A stretch of 64,000 nucleotides of DNA from Leptospira ilyithenensis (lineage in GTDB: Bacteria; Spirochaetota; Leptospiria; Leptospirales; Leptospiraceae), in contig NZ_RQHV01000061.1 in assembly GCF_004771005.1 (NCBI RefSeq), forward strand, positions 496,001 to 560,000, given 5' to 3'. Position 1 is the stretch's first letter, and each line of letters opens with the position of its first letter. Positions 36,519 to 45,820 of this stretch are shown here, piece after piece. The position numbers and the translations under genes are program-made. The notes beneath the pieces were generated by a model, which saw only the letters and a program-made list of their open reading frames with translations, made no database searches and was not told where the DNA came from.

Positions 36519-38603
36519 ATGGACATCGGAAGAATTATCTTTCACCTTCTTTTCACCGTTTTCTTTATCGTGGCAAACGTAGTGTTTGTGCGAGCGATCC
36601 TCTACCGTCTGCGTTTGATCTTCAACGGAAGACCTGCTTTCTTTAACGAAGACATTACTAAGAACCTAAACCTGCCGTTTCGGATCAAAAGTTTCCTTGA
36701 AAACGTAGTTCTCCAAAAGAAAAACTTCAAGGAACCTCTTCGCGGGATCATGCATGCCTTTATTTTTTACGGGTTTTTAGTTTATACCATTCACACCACA
36801 AGCCAGATGATCGCAGGTATTGGCGGTTATCTTATGGATGACCCGTATCAATTTGCGCTCCCTAAATTTCTGTTCGGTGAAACTGCAAATCATATCTACG
36901 AACAAACAGTGAACTACGTTTCGATTTTAGTACTCACGGGACTTGGTTTCTTTGCTTGGAGAAGATGGATCAGAAAAGCACACGGTTTGGATGTTCATTC
37001 TCCCGCTTCCGCGATCGTAATCAGTATGATCGGGACATTGATGATTACCACCTTACTTGGTAATGGTGCAAAAACAGTTGCCGCTACTTATTATTCGCAT
37101 GCAGGCCTTATTGACGGCGGTCTCGGAAAAGTCTGGGAACTGGTCGGTGTTTCCAATTCCAATGCTGACATTGTAACACAAATTATGTGGTGGGGCCATA
37201 TCCTTACCGTTTTCGCTTTTATGTTGTACGTTCCCACATCCAAACATGCCCATTTGATCTTTGCACCTATCAATTATTTTTTTGCAACTGACACTCCCAG
37301 AGGCCAACTTTCCAAACTCAATTTGGATGATGAGAATGCAGTTTGGGGTTCCAACAAAGTGGAAGATTTTCCTTGGCCGAACCTACTCGACGGTATGTCT
37401 TGTATCGAATGCGGACGTTGCCAGGTAGAATGCCCTGCAAACAGAACGGGAAAAATGCTCAACCCGAAAGCAATCATCGTAGAACTAAAACACCAGTTAC
37501 TCGAAAAGATGCCCCAGGTTGAAAAAGCTCGCGCAGGAAAAACTCCTGAAGAAGCAGCGGAAGCTGTTGCAGCGCTCGAAACAGGAGTGATCAATTCACA
37601 TGAAGGCTTAAGCGAAGAATCGATCTGGGGATGTACTACTTGTTATGCGTGCGTTGAAGCTTGCCCAGTAGGAAACAACCAGGTAAATGCGATCATTGAG
37701 ATGAGAAGACATTTGGTTCTTGCCGAATCAAAAATGAGCGCCGAATTGCAAGGTGCATTCGTAAATATGGAAAACAACTCCAATCCATGGGGTGTGGGTG
37801 CTCATACTCGTGCCGATTGGGCACAAGGTCTGGATGTCAAAGTTCTCGGAGAAGCGGAAGACAAAAACATTGATATACTTTATTGGGTCGGTTGTGCCGG
37901 AGCTTTTGATGAAAGAAACAAAAAGATCTCCCAGGATTTTGTAAAAATCATGAAAAAAGCGAATGTAAACTTCGGAATCCTAGGAACCGAAGAAGGTTGT
38001 TCGGGAGATTCCGCAAGACGCGGAGGAAACGAATACCTCTACCAAACATTGGCACAACAAAATGTGGACACAATGAACGGTTACGGAATCAAAAAAATCG
38101 TAACAGCTTGTCCTCATTGTTACAATACAATCAAAAACGAATATCCTCAATTCGGAGGAAATTTCGACGTAGTCCACCACTCCGAATTTATCAACGAACT
38201 CTCGAAAGACGGCAAAATCGACGTTAAAGTAGCAGATGATGCTTCCCAAGGAAAATACACTTACCATGACTCTTGTTATATCGGTCGTTATAATAATAAC
38301 TACGAAAATCCGAGAGACGTTGTTAAGAAAGTTTCCGGGGGAAAACTGGAAGAACCTTCCGACCACCACACAAAGGGTCTATGTTGCGGCGCCGGTGGAG
38401 CTCAGATGTGGATGGAAGAACAAAATAATGACCGTGTGAATAACAAACGAACAGGTCAGTTATTGGATACCGGTGCAACTACAATTGCTACGGCTTGTCC
38501 TTTTTGTATCACAATGATCACAGATGGTGTAAAACACGCAGACAAAATCGATTCGGTAAAAGTGAAAGATATTGCCGAGCTGGTGGCTGAAAACCTAAAT
38601 TAA
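36519..38603 (+). CDS. Membrane Fe-S oxidoreductase, HdrD/EtfD-like (heterodisulfide-reductase-related)
   Basis: A 694-residue protein. Five or six membrane helices fill residues 1-260 and resemble the NarI-type haem b subunit. Two [4Fe-4S] ferredoxin motifs follow (CIECGRCQVECP from Cys295; CTTCYACVEACP near 372). Two CCG domains occupy the C-terminal half, including LCCGAGG near 621 and CPFC near 660. This domain order matches EtfD/FadF proteins that pass electrons from ETF to menaquinone in beta-oxidation. Leptospires live on fatty acids, so this role fits, but it is inferred. Confidence 0.85.
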   Translation: MDIGRIIFHLLFTVFFIVANVVFVRAILYRLRLIFNGRPAFFNEDITKNLNLPFRIKSFLENVVLQKKNFKEPLRGIMHAFIFYGFLVYTIHTTSQMIAGIGGYLMDDPYQFALPKFLFGETANHIYEQTVNYVSILVLTGLGFFAWRRWIRKAHGLDVHSPASAIVISMIGTLMITTLLGNGAKTVAATYYSHAGLIDGGLGKVWELVGVSNSNADIVTQIMWWGHILTVFAFMLYVPTSKHAHLIFAPINYFFATDTPRGQLSKLNLDDENAVWGSNKVEDFPWPNLLDGMSCIECGRCQVECPANRTGKMLNPKAIIVELKHQLLEKMPQVEKARAGKTPEEAAEAVAALETGVINSHEGLSEESIWGCTTCYACVEACPVGNNQVNAIIEMRRHLVLAESKMSAELQGAFVNMENNSNPWGVGAHTRADWAQGLDVKVLGEAEDKNIDILYWVGCAGAFDERNKKISQDFVKIMKKANVNFGILGTEEGCSGDSARRGGNEYLYQTLAQQNVDTMNGYGIKKIVTACPHCYNTIKNEYPQFGGNFDVVHHSEFINELSKDGKIDVKVADDASQGKYTYHDSCYIGRYNNNYENPRDVVKKVSGGKLEEPSDHHTKGLCCGAGGAQMWMEEQNNDRVNNKRTGQLLDTGATTIATACPFCITMITDGVKHADKIDSVKVKDIAELVAENLN

Positions 38604-38978
38604 GGTTTGATTCTAGACTCCTACGGGAGGAGAATATAAGGTTTTCTAATGAAAGAACTTATAGACACCTCCTCCCTTAGGAATTTCCTACTCTCTCATT
38701 CTATTATTTTCACCCAAACCACCACCTATCCTACGGTTTTGGAGCTTCCTTATACTACCCATATGTTATCTCTTTACTGACGGACTTCGTGATGTTAGAA
38801 ACACAAAAAAAGAAGAATTGGGAGATGATGGATTGATTTCAGTATTTGTAAAACTTTCTTCTGGCGATCTAGTTACCGTGAAAAAGGAATTGATCAATAA
38901 AATCTAATCCTTTGCACAAAGGTTTGCCACATATCCGAATGAGATATCTCCCGGATCGGCCTTGAAATAAAGACAGCC
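38604..38978. other. Non-coding stretch of 375 bp with strong secondary structure and gene-like remnants
   Basis: No standard gene fits here. A large interrupted hairpin pairs GGGAGGAG (38625-38632) with CTCCTCCC (38669-38676), and inside it TATAAG (38635-38640) with CTTATA (38658-38663). A second small hairpin is TAGGA/TCCTA (38678-38690). A palindrome GAGATATCTC sits at 38941-38950. A 43-codon frame starts with ATG at 38649 and ends at 38780. A second open stretch in another frame ends at the TAA of 38905-38907 and reads like coding sequence (LISVFVKLSSGDLVTVKKELINKI), but has no ATG/GTG/TTG until 38818. Together they may be a frameshifted small gene. Confidence 0.4.
38649..38907 (+). pseudogene. 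Possible frameshifted small gene remnant
   Basis: The ATG at 38649 opens a 43-codon frame that ends at 38778-38780. Shifting by one base just before that stop would continue into the +1 frame, which encodes a charged, coding-looking tail of about 45 residues (TDGLRDVRNTKKEELGDDG, then further to the stop at 38905-38907). Joined, the product would be about 85 residues. I recognise no family. The upstream part overlaps the hairpin region, so this may be a chance reading. Confidence 0.2.
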
Positions 38979-40568
38979 TTAGTCCTGGTAAGGGGGGTTT
39001 GCTAACAAATTGATGTCTTCGTTGTTTTTCTGAAAATAATTCATATCCCATTCAGTATCAAACAACAAAGCTGCATTTCCATGCATATCTTCCACCAAAC
39101 TGGCATTACCCGGAACCTTTGCGCGGTCTGCTACTGAAATCCAACGTGAAATTCCGTAAGGCAACACGTGTAGATTGGTATCAGCTGCATATTCGTCTTT
39201 CAGTCTTCTTTGAAAGACTTCAAACTGTAATTTTCCCATCGCACCGATGATTGGAACACCCCCACCGATGGTTCTGGAGGTAAACAGATGTAAGATGCCC
39301 TCTTCAGCCAATTGATCCAAACCTTTTTTAAAAGATTTGAGTTGTAATGTATCTTTGCAGGAAATTGTAGCAAACAGTTCGGGAGCAAAACTGGGAAGAG
39401 GTCTCAGCATAGGCGCATTACCAGAAGATAGAATATCTCCGATTTTAAATGTTCCCGGATTCACAAGACCGATAATATCTCCCGGATACGCCAAATCCAC
39501 AGTATTGCGGTCCTGGCCGAAAAATGCAAAGGATGATGATAACTTTACCTGTTTGTCCAGGCGGTTGTGATTTACGTTTAACCCACGTTCGAAGACGCCG
39601 GAACAAACTCTTAAAAAAGCGATTCTATCCCTGTGCGCCTTATTCATGTTCGCTTGAACTTTAAAAACGAACGCACTGAAAGGGGAACTTACCGGATCCA
39701 GTAAATTTCCGTCCCTAAGAGGGATATGATCGGGTGCAGGTGCCAGTTGTAAAAATTTATTCAAAAACAACTCAATACCGAAATTGTTTACCGCCGAACC
39801 GAAGTAAACGGGAGTTTCTCTTCCGACCAAAAATGAAGTCGGATCGACGGAACCGATTCCATTTTCCACCAAATCAATCTGCTCTCTGAAAGCGGAAACT
39901 ATCTCCGCATCAAATTGTTCGTCCAGGCTTTTGTCATTCGGTCCTGAAACCCGAAATGCAGCTTTCTGTTTGCCGCCGGGTGTTCTGTCAAAAAGATGAA
40001 GCTGTTTTTCACGTAAGTCGTAGACCCCTTTGAAATCGTATCCCGTTCCCAAAGGCCAGACGTCCGGTACTGCTTTGATTCCCAATACCTTTTCGATCTC
40101 ATCCAAAAGAGCATAGAGATCTTTTGTGGGACGATCCATTTTATTGATAAATGTGATGATGGGAATTCCTCGTTCCCTACAAACTCGGAATAACTTTACA
40201 GTCTGCGGCTCTACACCTTTTCCCGCATCCAAGACCATAACGGCAGTATCAGCTGCCATCAAAGTTCGGTAAGTATCTTCGGAAAAGTCCTCGTGGCCGG
40301 GAGTGTCCAATAGATTTAAAATAGAGTTGTTGTATTCAAATTGAAGTGCGGCCGAAGTGATCGAGATCCCTCTCTCTTTTTCCATTGCCATCCAATCCGA
40401 AGTGGCAGCCTTGCCTTCTTTACGCGCTTTTACAGCACCGGCAAGTTGAATCGCTCCCCCATAGAGCAATAACTTCTCCGTTAGAGTCGTTTTTCCCGCA
40501 TCCGGGTGTGCAATGATGGCAAACGTTTTGCGACGTTTTACCTCTTTTTCGATTAATTCAGGGGACAT
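38979..40568 (-). CDS. prfC: Peptide chain release factor 3
   Basis: A 529-residue translational GTPase. The RF3-specific G domain has AHPDAGKTTLTEKLLL (P-loop), DWMAMEKERGISIT (switch I), DTPGHEDFSEDTYRTLMAAD and NKMDRPTKD. Domain 2 and the RF3 C-terminal domain follow (GALQFEV-like GKLQFEVFQRRL). It recycles RF1/RF2 after peptide release. Divergent from the TPR/NHL gene at 40705. Confidence 0.96.
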   Translation of the reverse strand: MSPELIEKEVKRRKTFAIIAHPDAGKTTLTEKLLLYGGAIQLAGAVKARKEGKAATSDWMAMEKERGISITSAALQFEYNNSILNLLDTPGHEDFSEDTYRTLMAADTAVMVLDAGKGVEPQTVKLFRVCRERGIPIITFINKMDRPTKDLYALLDEIEKVLGIKAVPDVWPLGTGYDFKGVYDLREKQLHLFDRTPGGKQKAAFRVSGPNDKSLDEQFDAEIVSAFREQIDLVENGIGSVDPTSFLVGRETPVYFGSAVNNFGIELFLNKFLQLAPAPDHIPLRDGNLLDPVSSPFSAFVFKVQANMNKAHRDRIAFLRVCSGVFERGLNVNHNRLDKQVKLSSSFAFFGQDRNTVDLAYPGDIIGLVNPGTFKIGDILSSGNAPMLRPLPSFAPELFATISCKDTLQLKSFKKGLDQLAEEGILHLFTSRTIGGGVPIIGAMGKLQFEVFQRRLKDEYAADTNLHVLPYGISRWISVADRAKVPGNASLVEDMHGNAALLFDTEWDMNYFQKNNEDINLLANPPYQD

Positions 40569-40657
40569 AAAGGCATTTCCAGTCTGGGAAAATTGGCGAT
40601 TCTGTCGAGAATAAACAAGATATAGGCAAGTTTTGAAAAAATTGGTCTAGGAAGAGA

Positions 40658-40686
40658 TTGACGCACAAATTATGTCCCATTAGATA
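40658..40686 (+). promoter_or_regulatory. Candidate promoter for the TPR/NHL gene
   Basis: TTGACG (40658-40663) and TAGATA (40681-40686) are separated by 17 bp. The -35 is good and the -10 weak. The ribosome site AGGGAGGGGAGC is about 10 bases before the TTG start at 40705. Confidence 0.35.
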
Positions 40687-40704
40687 GGGAGGGGAGCTTA
40701 GAAT

Positions 40705-42738
40705 TTGAAACGGATCATTTTTATCTTATTTCTATTCGTTTCCACCCAAATCGCATCTATTGATTTCCCTAATTTTCAATTGGGCGAAGAAGCCGCGAAA
40801 GAGGAATTCAAAAAAGGTTTAACTTATAAAAACCTGAAAAAATATTCGGCAGCGAAAGAAAGATTTCAAAAATCAGTTTCCCTTAAAAAAGATTTTCATC
40901 TGGCCCGTTTGGAGCTTGCAAACAATTACTTTTTGTTAGGTGAATGGGAGCAATCTCTCGAAGAACTGGAAATTCTTTCCACTCAAAGAAAATCAGACCT
41001 ACTACTCCAAAGCAAAATCGAATCCCTTCGTTTGAATATCGCTGGCGGAAGTTCTTCTTTAGAACGAATTTTTTTTAAAACTCTGGACGGGGATCATTTC
41101 CGGGGAAACAGATTTCGAAATCCTGTAGACATCGCTTTTGACGAAGACGGATTTTTCTATATAGCCGGTTTCGATACTTCCAATATCGTCCAGTTCAATG
41201 CGAACGGTGAACCTGTTTCCAATTGGAAAGGAAGCATCACCAAAAGATTGGAAAAACCCGTTTCCCTTGCCTATCACAAACAAAAGTTATACGTATGTGA
41301 TTTTTCGAGAGATGAGGTTTTGGTTTTTAATCTAAAAGGCAAATTATTAAATACCATCGGTGGTACCGGCAGCAACTGGGGAAGTTTTCACGGACCTGCC
41401 GGAATCGCATTTGACTCTTCAGGAAATTTTTATGTTTCGGATTCGGGAAACAATCGCATCCAAAAATTTAATTCGAACGGTGCTTTCGAATTCGCGTGGA
41501 ACGGAAGCGATGATACTTTCTTAAAAAATCCTGCGGGACTTTTTGTTTACCAAGACAAAATCTATGTGGTGGATAAGGATAATGTTCGCGTTCTGATTTT
41601 TGACTTCGACGGAAATTTACTGTCAAAAGTTACCAAACAGGAATGGAAACGTCCTAGAAATATTCGGATCTTAGAAAATGAAATGTACGTAACCGATGAA
41701 CTAACCGGCATTTGGTCATATTCATTGGAAATGGGAGAATGGAAATTGCTTCCCAGATTCAGAGACAAAAAGGGAGTCTATCGGGTATTGAATCGTCCGT
41801 TTGCGGTGAATATCGATCCTACCGGTTCTTTTTACGCGGTGGATTATGGAAAACATCGAGTTGATGTTTTTTCTGGGAAGAACAATCTGCTTTCCAACTT
41901 GGATTTAAAAATCGAATCCGTTGATACTTCCGAATTTCCCAACGTACATATTTATACCAGATTAAGAAACCGTGCGGGCAAAGAAATTATAGGTGTGGAC
42001 AGGCTTGCATTTCGAGTCTATGAAAACGATAATATGACCCCTCTTTTCTCTTTGGCAAAGAAAGAAAAGTTGAATGAAAAAATGAATCTTGCCTTTGTAT
42101 ATGAAAATAGCGAAATCCTTGCAAGATCGGAAGGATTGTTGAATGATTCCCTTACTCCTTTTTTCCGGTCACTTACGGAATGGGACAACATATCGTTGTT
42201 TCGTGCAGGTAAAGATGCAAGTCTCATCATACCTTCCACAAAGTCTCAAAAAGAAATTTTAGCAAAAATAAGAGATTCGAAAAAAGAAGAAAATTATAAT
42301 TTCGGGAAATCCGCAATTTCAGCCTTAAGCCAACTAACAATGAATATCGGCCCTAGAATCCTGGTATTTCTCGTGGCATCCGAGAGCAAAGAAAGTCATT
42401 TTTTACAATACTCCAAATCCAGAATCGTAGATTATGCGAAAGCACATTCGGTTCCCATATTCGTATTGTCCACCTCTTCGTCACCTTCCGTTAAAAAATC
42501 CTGGATTGATATCACAGAACCGACTAACGGAAAATTTATAGTGCTCGACGGAGAAGGAGAAGAAAGAAATTTATATTCCATTTTCAGATCCTACTTCGAC
42601 TATAGATACATTCTTTCCTACAAAACTGATATCAATCCCGAACTGATAGAGAGATATATCAAATTGGTGGTAGATGTTGACTACAGAGGCGTCAAGGGAA
42701 AAGATTTGGGAGGGTATATCGTGCCTTATGAAAACTAA
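40705..42738 (+). CDS. Secreted protein with TPR, NHL beta-propeller and vWA-like regions
   Basis: A 677-residue protein starting with TTG. Residues 1-18 form a signal peptide. TPR-like helices occupy about 30-110. Repeated NHL strands (for example GPAGIAFDSSGNFYVSDSGNNRIQKFNSNG near 230) make a propeller up to about 390. The C-terminal 250 residues resemble a von Willebrand type A fold in layout (LAFVYENSEI..., LVFLVASESK), without a clear MIDAS motif. Predicted periplasmic or surface-exposed. The next TPR gene overlaps its 3' end by 11 bp, so they form an operon. Function unknown. Confidence 0.7.
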   Translation: MKRIIFILFLFVSTQIASIDFPNFQLGEEAAKEEFKKGLTYKNLKKYSAAKERFQKSVSLKKDFHLARLELANNYFLLGEWEQSLEELEILSTQRKSDLLLQSKIESLRLNIAGGSSSLERIFFKTLDGDHFRGNRFRNPVDIAFDEDGFFYIAGFDTSNIVQFNANGEPVSNWKGSITKRLEKPVSLAYHKQKLYVCDFSRDEVLVFNLKGKLLNTIGGTGSNWGSFHGPAGIAFDSSGNFYVSDSGNNRIQKFNSNGAFEFAWNGSDDTFLKNPAGLFVYQDKIYVVDKDNVRVLIFDFDGNLLSKVTKQEWKRPRNIRILENEMYVTDELTGIWSYSLEMGEWKLLPRFRDKKGVYRVLNRPFAVNIDPTGSFYAVDYGKHRVDVFSGKNNLLSNLDLKIESVDTSEFPNVHIYTRLRNRAGKEIIGVDRLAFRVYENDNMTPLFSLAKKEKLNEKMNLAFVYENSEILARSEGLLNDSLTPFFRSLTEWDNISLFRAGKDASLIIPSTKSQKEILAKIRDSKKEENYNFGKSAISALSQLTMNIGPRILVFLVASESKESHFLQYSKSRIVDYAKAHSVPIFVLSTSSSPSVKKSWIDITEPTNGKFIVLDGEGEERNLYSIFRSYFDYRYILSYKTDINPELIERYIKLVVDVDYRGVKGKDLGGYIVPYEN

Positions 42739-44737
42739 ACTCCCTTTCATATGTTTTATCTTAATCTGTTCCTGTTCGATCCATTCGCAGACAGTATTGG
42801 AAGAAATTGAAGTAGGAAAGGAAAAACAATCCCAGAACGATTGTAGAAAAGCGATCATTCATTTTCAGAATGCCCTGAGAAAAAACAATAACTCCGTCGA
42901 GGCAAAGATAGGATTTGCGGAATGTTCCAAATCCTTAGGATCGCTTACCGATGCCAAACGTGCATTTGGCGAAGTAATATCGCGTTCTCCTAAAAATTTT
43001 CCCGCAGTGATCGGACTCTCGGAAATCAATATTGATTTGGAAGAATTTTCGGAAGTTCCCAAAAGGATCGACCCTCTACTCGAAGAATTTCCAAACCATT
43101 CCAGTTTGCGGATTTTGGAATCGCGTTATCTTTATGCGATCGGTAGGAAAGAACTCGCGATTCACAAACTGAAGAATTTAAGTGAAAAACTAGGTTATCC
43201 CCAAGACGTAGAAAAAATGTTAGGTGAACTTTATCTGCGATCCTCTCAGTGGAGGGAATCGGAAGAAAGTCTGAAACGTTATATTTCTCAAAGTCCGAGC
43301 GATCCTGACGGATTCTACCTGATTGCCAAATTGGGTTTGTATCGGAACTATTTCCATGTTCCGAATTTGTTGAGCTCGCTCCCCGATGTGGAAGAAAACA
43401 TCAATAATGCATTGAATCTGGACAAAAAGCACGAATTATCCCGCTTATTATTAGTGAAACTGAAAATGATTCAATCCTATTCTTCCGGAAATCTGGATGT
43501 GAATATTTTAGAATCCGCATTCAAACTGATCTATGAATTGGCTCGTGAATTTCCCGAAAACAAACATTATCATGCGCTGGAAGCAACCCTTGGCGAAGAA
43601 TTGAATCGTTCCAAGTTCGCAAGTTTTCATTATAGAAGAGCACTACAGATTGATGATTTGGATGAAATCGAAAGATTTGCAGCGGAAGAATACGTAATCA
43701 AAAACGAGAAGGAAGAATCCAAACTCAGACGAGAATTAGGTGACTATAGAAGAGACAGATATATCTCGGAAAAATACTCATTATTTTTCAAATCCGCAAA
43801 ATTTCATCTGTTGCGCGCCAAAGATTTGAATCCTCAATCTCCCACAATCAGGCGCGAGTTACTGGACTCCTACAATCAAAGCGGAGAATCCATTCAATAT
43901 ATCAATTTGCTTTTACGTCAAAGAGAAGAAGATCCAACCAACTTCAAAATGCAAAACAAACTCGAATTTGCAATTACAAATCTAAAACAATCTTTGGAAT
44001 CCAAAGAAGGCTATGTGACGATCGAACAGAGCGGTGTGTACAATTCGGTTGTTTCCGCTAGCCCCGAGGTTTTCGTCTTTGATTTGGAATCAAAGTTGGC
44101 ATTTCCCGAACATTATTTTGCAGGAAGATTATTGTCCAAAGCCTTAAGATATAATTTGCAAAACTTATACAATGTACGTCTTCCTTCCGACTCTGAATTT
44201 CAGACCATTCGGACTTCTCTGAAGGAATTGGATTTTCACCCTTATTCCAAGACGATTCCTTTTTCCGTAGAATCACTCACCGTCCTTGACAAAGACAGAA
44301 GAAATACGGCAAAGATCCGTTATGTGGTCCATGGAAACTATCAATATGTAAATGATTCCATTGATGTGGAAATCTATCTCTATGACAGAACCACTTCCAA
44401 AAACATAGGTGTTTGGAAAACAAACCAAAAAGGAAGAGACGGACTTTCCACTATCCTGAATCGTATTTCGGAAAAGATAAAAAACTCTCTCCCCATAGAA
44501 GGAAAGATTCTTAAGGTCAAAAAAGACGAAGTGCTTGTATCTTTGGGAAAAAGAGACGGACTCGTCGCCAAAACAGTCGTTCGGTTTGTAAGAAAAGGAT
44601 CTTTGATTACGGAAGGTGATGTTACTGGGCTCGGTCAGGATATCAGCATTATAAAACCGAAAAACAGAGGCTGGGAGAAGGAGTTGGCTACTGGTGATTT
44701 TGCAACGGTTCGTTCAGAGCAGGATACAAAAAAGTAA
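42728..44737 (+). CDS. Secreted TPR-repeat protein, possible lipoprotein
   Basis: A 669-residue protein. The ATG at 42728 gives an N-terminal signal segment ending in ILICSCS, which could be a leptospiral lipobox (Cys at about 15). TPR helices fill most of residues 25-400. The C-terminal third is beta-rich and ends with segments that resemble outer-membrane biogenesis accessory proteins (VHGNYQYVNDSIDVEIYLYDRTT; then KVKKDEVLVSLGKRDGLV). It overlaps the upstream gene and overlaps the 3' end of the convergent gene at 44688 by 50 bp. Function unknown; partner of the NHL protein by context. Confidence 0.7.
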   Translation: MKTKLPFICFILICSCSIHSQTVLEEIEVGKEKQSQNDCRKAIIHFQNALRKNNNSVEAKIGFAECSKSLGSLTDAKRAFGEVISRSPKNFPAVIGLSEINIDLEEFSEVPKRIDPLLEEFPNHSSLRILESRYLYAIGRKELAIHKLKNLSEKLGYPQDVEKMLGELYLRSSQWRESEESLKRYISQSPSDPDGFYLIAKLGLYRNYFHVPNLLSSLPDVEENINNALNLDKKHELSRLLLVKLKMIQSYSSGNLDVNILESAFKLIYELAREFPENKHYHALEATLGEELNRSKFASFHYRRALQIDDLDEIERFAAEEYVIKNEKEESKLRRELGDYRRDRYISEKYSLFFKSAKFHLLRAKDLNPQSPTIRRELLDSYNQSGESIQYINLLLRQREEDPTNFKMQNKLEFAITNLKQSLESKEGYVTIEQSGVYNSVVSASPEVFVFDLESKLAFPEHYFAGRLLSKALRYNLQNLYNVRLPSDSEFQTIRTSLKELDFHPYSKTIPFSVESLTVLDKDRRNTAKIRYVVHGNYQYVNDSIDVEIYLYDRTTSKNIGVWKTNQKGRDGLSTILNRISEKIKNSLPIEGKILKVKKDEVLVSLGKRDGLVAKTVVRFVRKGSLITEGDVTGLGQDISIIKPKNRGWEKELATGDFATVRSEQDTKK

Positions 44738-45302
44738 GATAGATAAGTATCAGATCTGAAATTTCTTCTTCTTCCGATCCCGTCGGGTGAGATGGGATAA
44801 ATTCGATTTGAAGCATATTGTTTTTCGAATAAATGGAAACCACTTCCGCTCGAAGTAAAATTTTCCGAATCGGTTCAAATGTCGGACTGTTTTTTTCACC
44901 CGCCCAATCCGCTCCTTTCGAAGTAAAACTTTTGTTAGATATAATCCTTTGGATGTTTTCTTTCGGAGTATTTTCCCAATCTAATGAAATTTCGGGATAA
45001 TATAAAAAGGCACCTTCCTCCTGAGAATAAGACAGATATCCTGTACTAAGGTCTCTCAAATCTTTTTCGGAAATCAAAACTTTTGTACGTTCCCGTCCGA
45101 TCTCATACTCGAATGTTTTACTGAAACCGACAAACACAGCTCCCTTTCCTTCGGAATTCCGATCAATCCGAATCTCAAGGCCGATTACGGACTTGTCTTT
45201 TATCATTTCTTTTGCCAGTCTTTCCAGCGCGAAAGAATCCAAAGAAAAAAAATTTTCTCCGGATTTAATTTCTGATAAAAAATTTAGAAAATTTTTCCAC
45301 AT
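44688..45302 (-). CDS. Hypothetical protein, no recognised family
   Basis: A 204-residue protein without signal peptide or membrane helix. The N-terminal half is charged and mixed alpha/beta (LERLAKEMIKDKSVIGLEIRI), and the C-terminus is acidic and ends in a hydrophobic helix (EISDLILIYLTFLYPAL). I do not recognise it. It lies directly after mgsA on the same strand (7 bp between) and is probably co-transcribed with it. Its 3' end overlaps the convergent TPR gene by 50 bp. The ATG at 45302 is preferred to one at 45344, which lies inside mgsA. Confidence 0.6.
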   Translation of the reverse strand: MWKNFLNFLSEIKSGENFFSLDSFALERLAKEMIKDKSVIGLEIRIDRNSEGKGAVFVGFSKTFEYEIGRERTKVLISEKDLRDLSTGYLSYSQEEGAFLYYPEISLDWENTPKENIQRIISNKSFTSKGADWAGEKNSPTFEPIRKILLRAEVVSIYSKNNMLQIEFIPSHPTGSEEEEISDLILIYLTFLYPALNEPLQNHQ

Positions 45303-45309
45303 ACATGAA

Positions 45310-45744
45310 TCAATGTTTAACGGTAAGCCTGGAACCGTAATCAACCAATTGGCGATTGTACTCTTTTTCCATAAGCGGGGAAGAAATTAGAAAATCGGCA
45401 CTTGCACGGTTGCATGCCATTGGAATATTATAAAGAACTGCAATGCGAAGAAGTGCCTTTACGTCCGGGTCATGCGGTTGTGCTGTCAAAGGGTCCCAGA
45501 AAAAAACCATAAAATCGATTCCATCATCCACAATTTTTGCCCCGATCTGTTGGTCTCCTCCGAGCGGGCCCGAAATAAACCGATGTACAGGCAGCTCAGC
45601 CCTTTCGTGGACTAACTTCCCGGTTGTGCCTGTTGCAGATAGCCTGTGTTTGGCAAGAGTCCCTTTATTATAAAGCACCCATTCCAACAAGTCTTCTTTT
45701 CTATTATCATGGGCGATCAAAACTATATTTTTCATAATCTCCAT
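45310..45744 (-). CDS. mgsA: Methylglyoxal synthase
   Basis: About 144 residues. NIVLIAHDNRKEDL begins the fold, SGPLGGDQQIGA holds the catalytic Asp, and FFWDPLTAQPHDPDVKALLR holds the conserved His. It makes methylglyoxal from dihydroxyacetone phosphate, a bypass used when phosphosugars accumulate. Starts are ambiguous: ATG 45735 has GGAG only three bases away, ATG 45744 gives MEIMKNIV with a weaker AGAGAA site, and 45765 is a longer option. I chose 45744 and lean on family alignment, which begins near MKNIVLIAHD. Confidence 0.93.
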   Translation of the reverse strand: MEIMKNIVLIAHDNRKEDLLEWVLYNKGTLAKHRLSATGTTGKLVHERAELPVHRFISGPLGGDQQIGAKIVDDGIDFMVFFWDPLTAQPHDPDVKALLRIAVLYNIPMACNRASADFLISSPLMEKEYNRQLVDYGSRLTVKH

Positions 45745-45820
45745 TTTTCTCTGAATTTGCGTCATGATATGATAGTTCTTGCCAAGTTCCTAGATTCAAG
45801 GAAAGTTTATAAAAAGCGTT

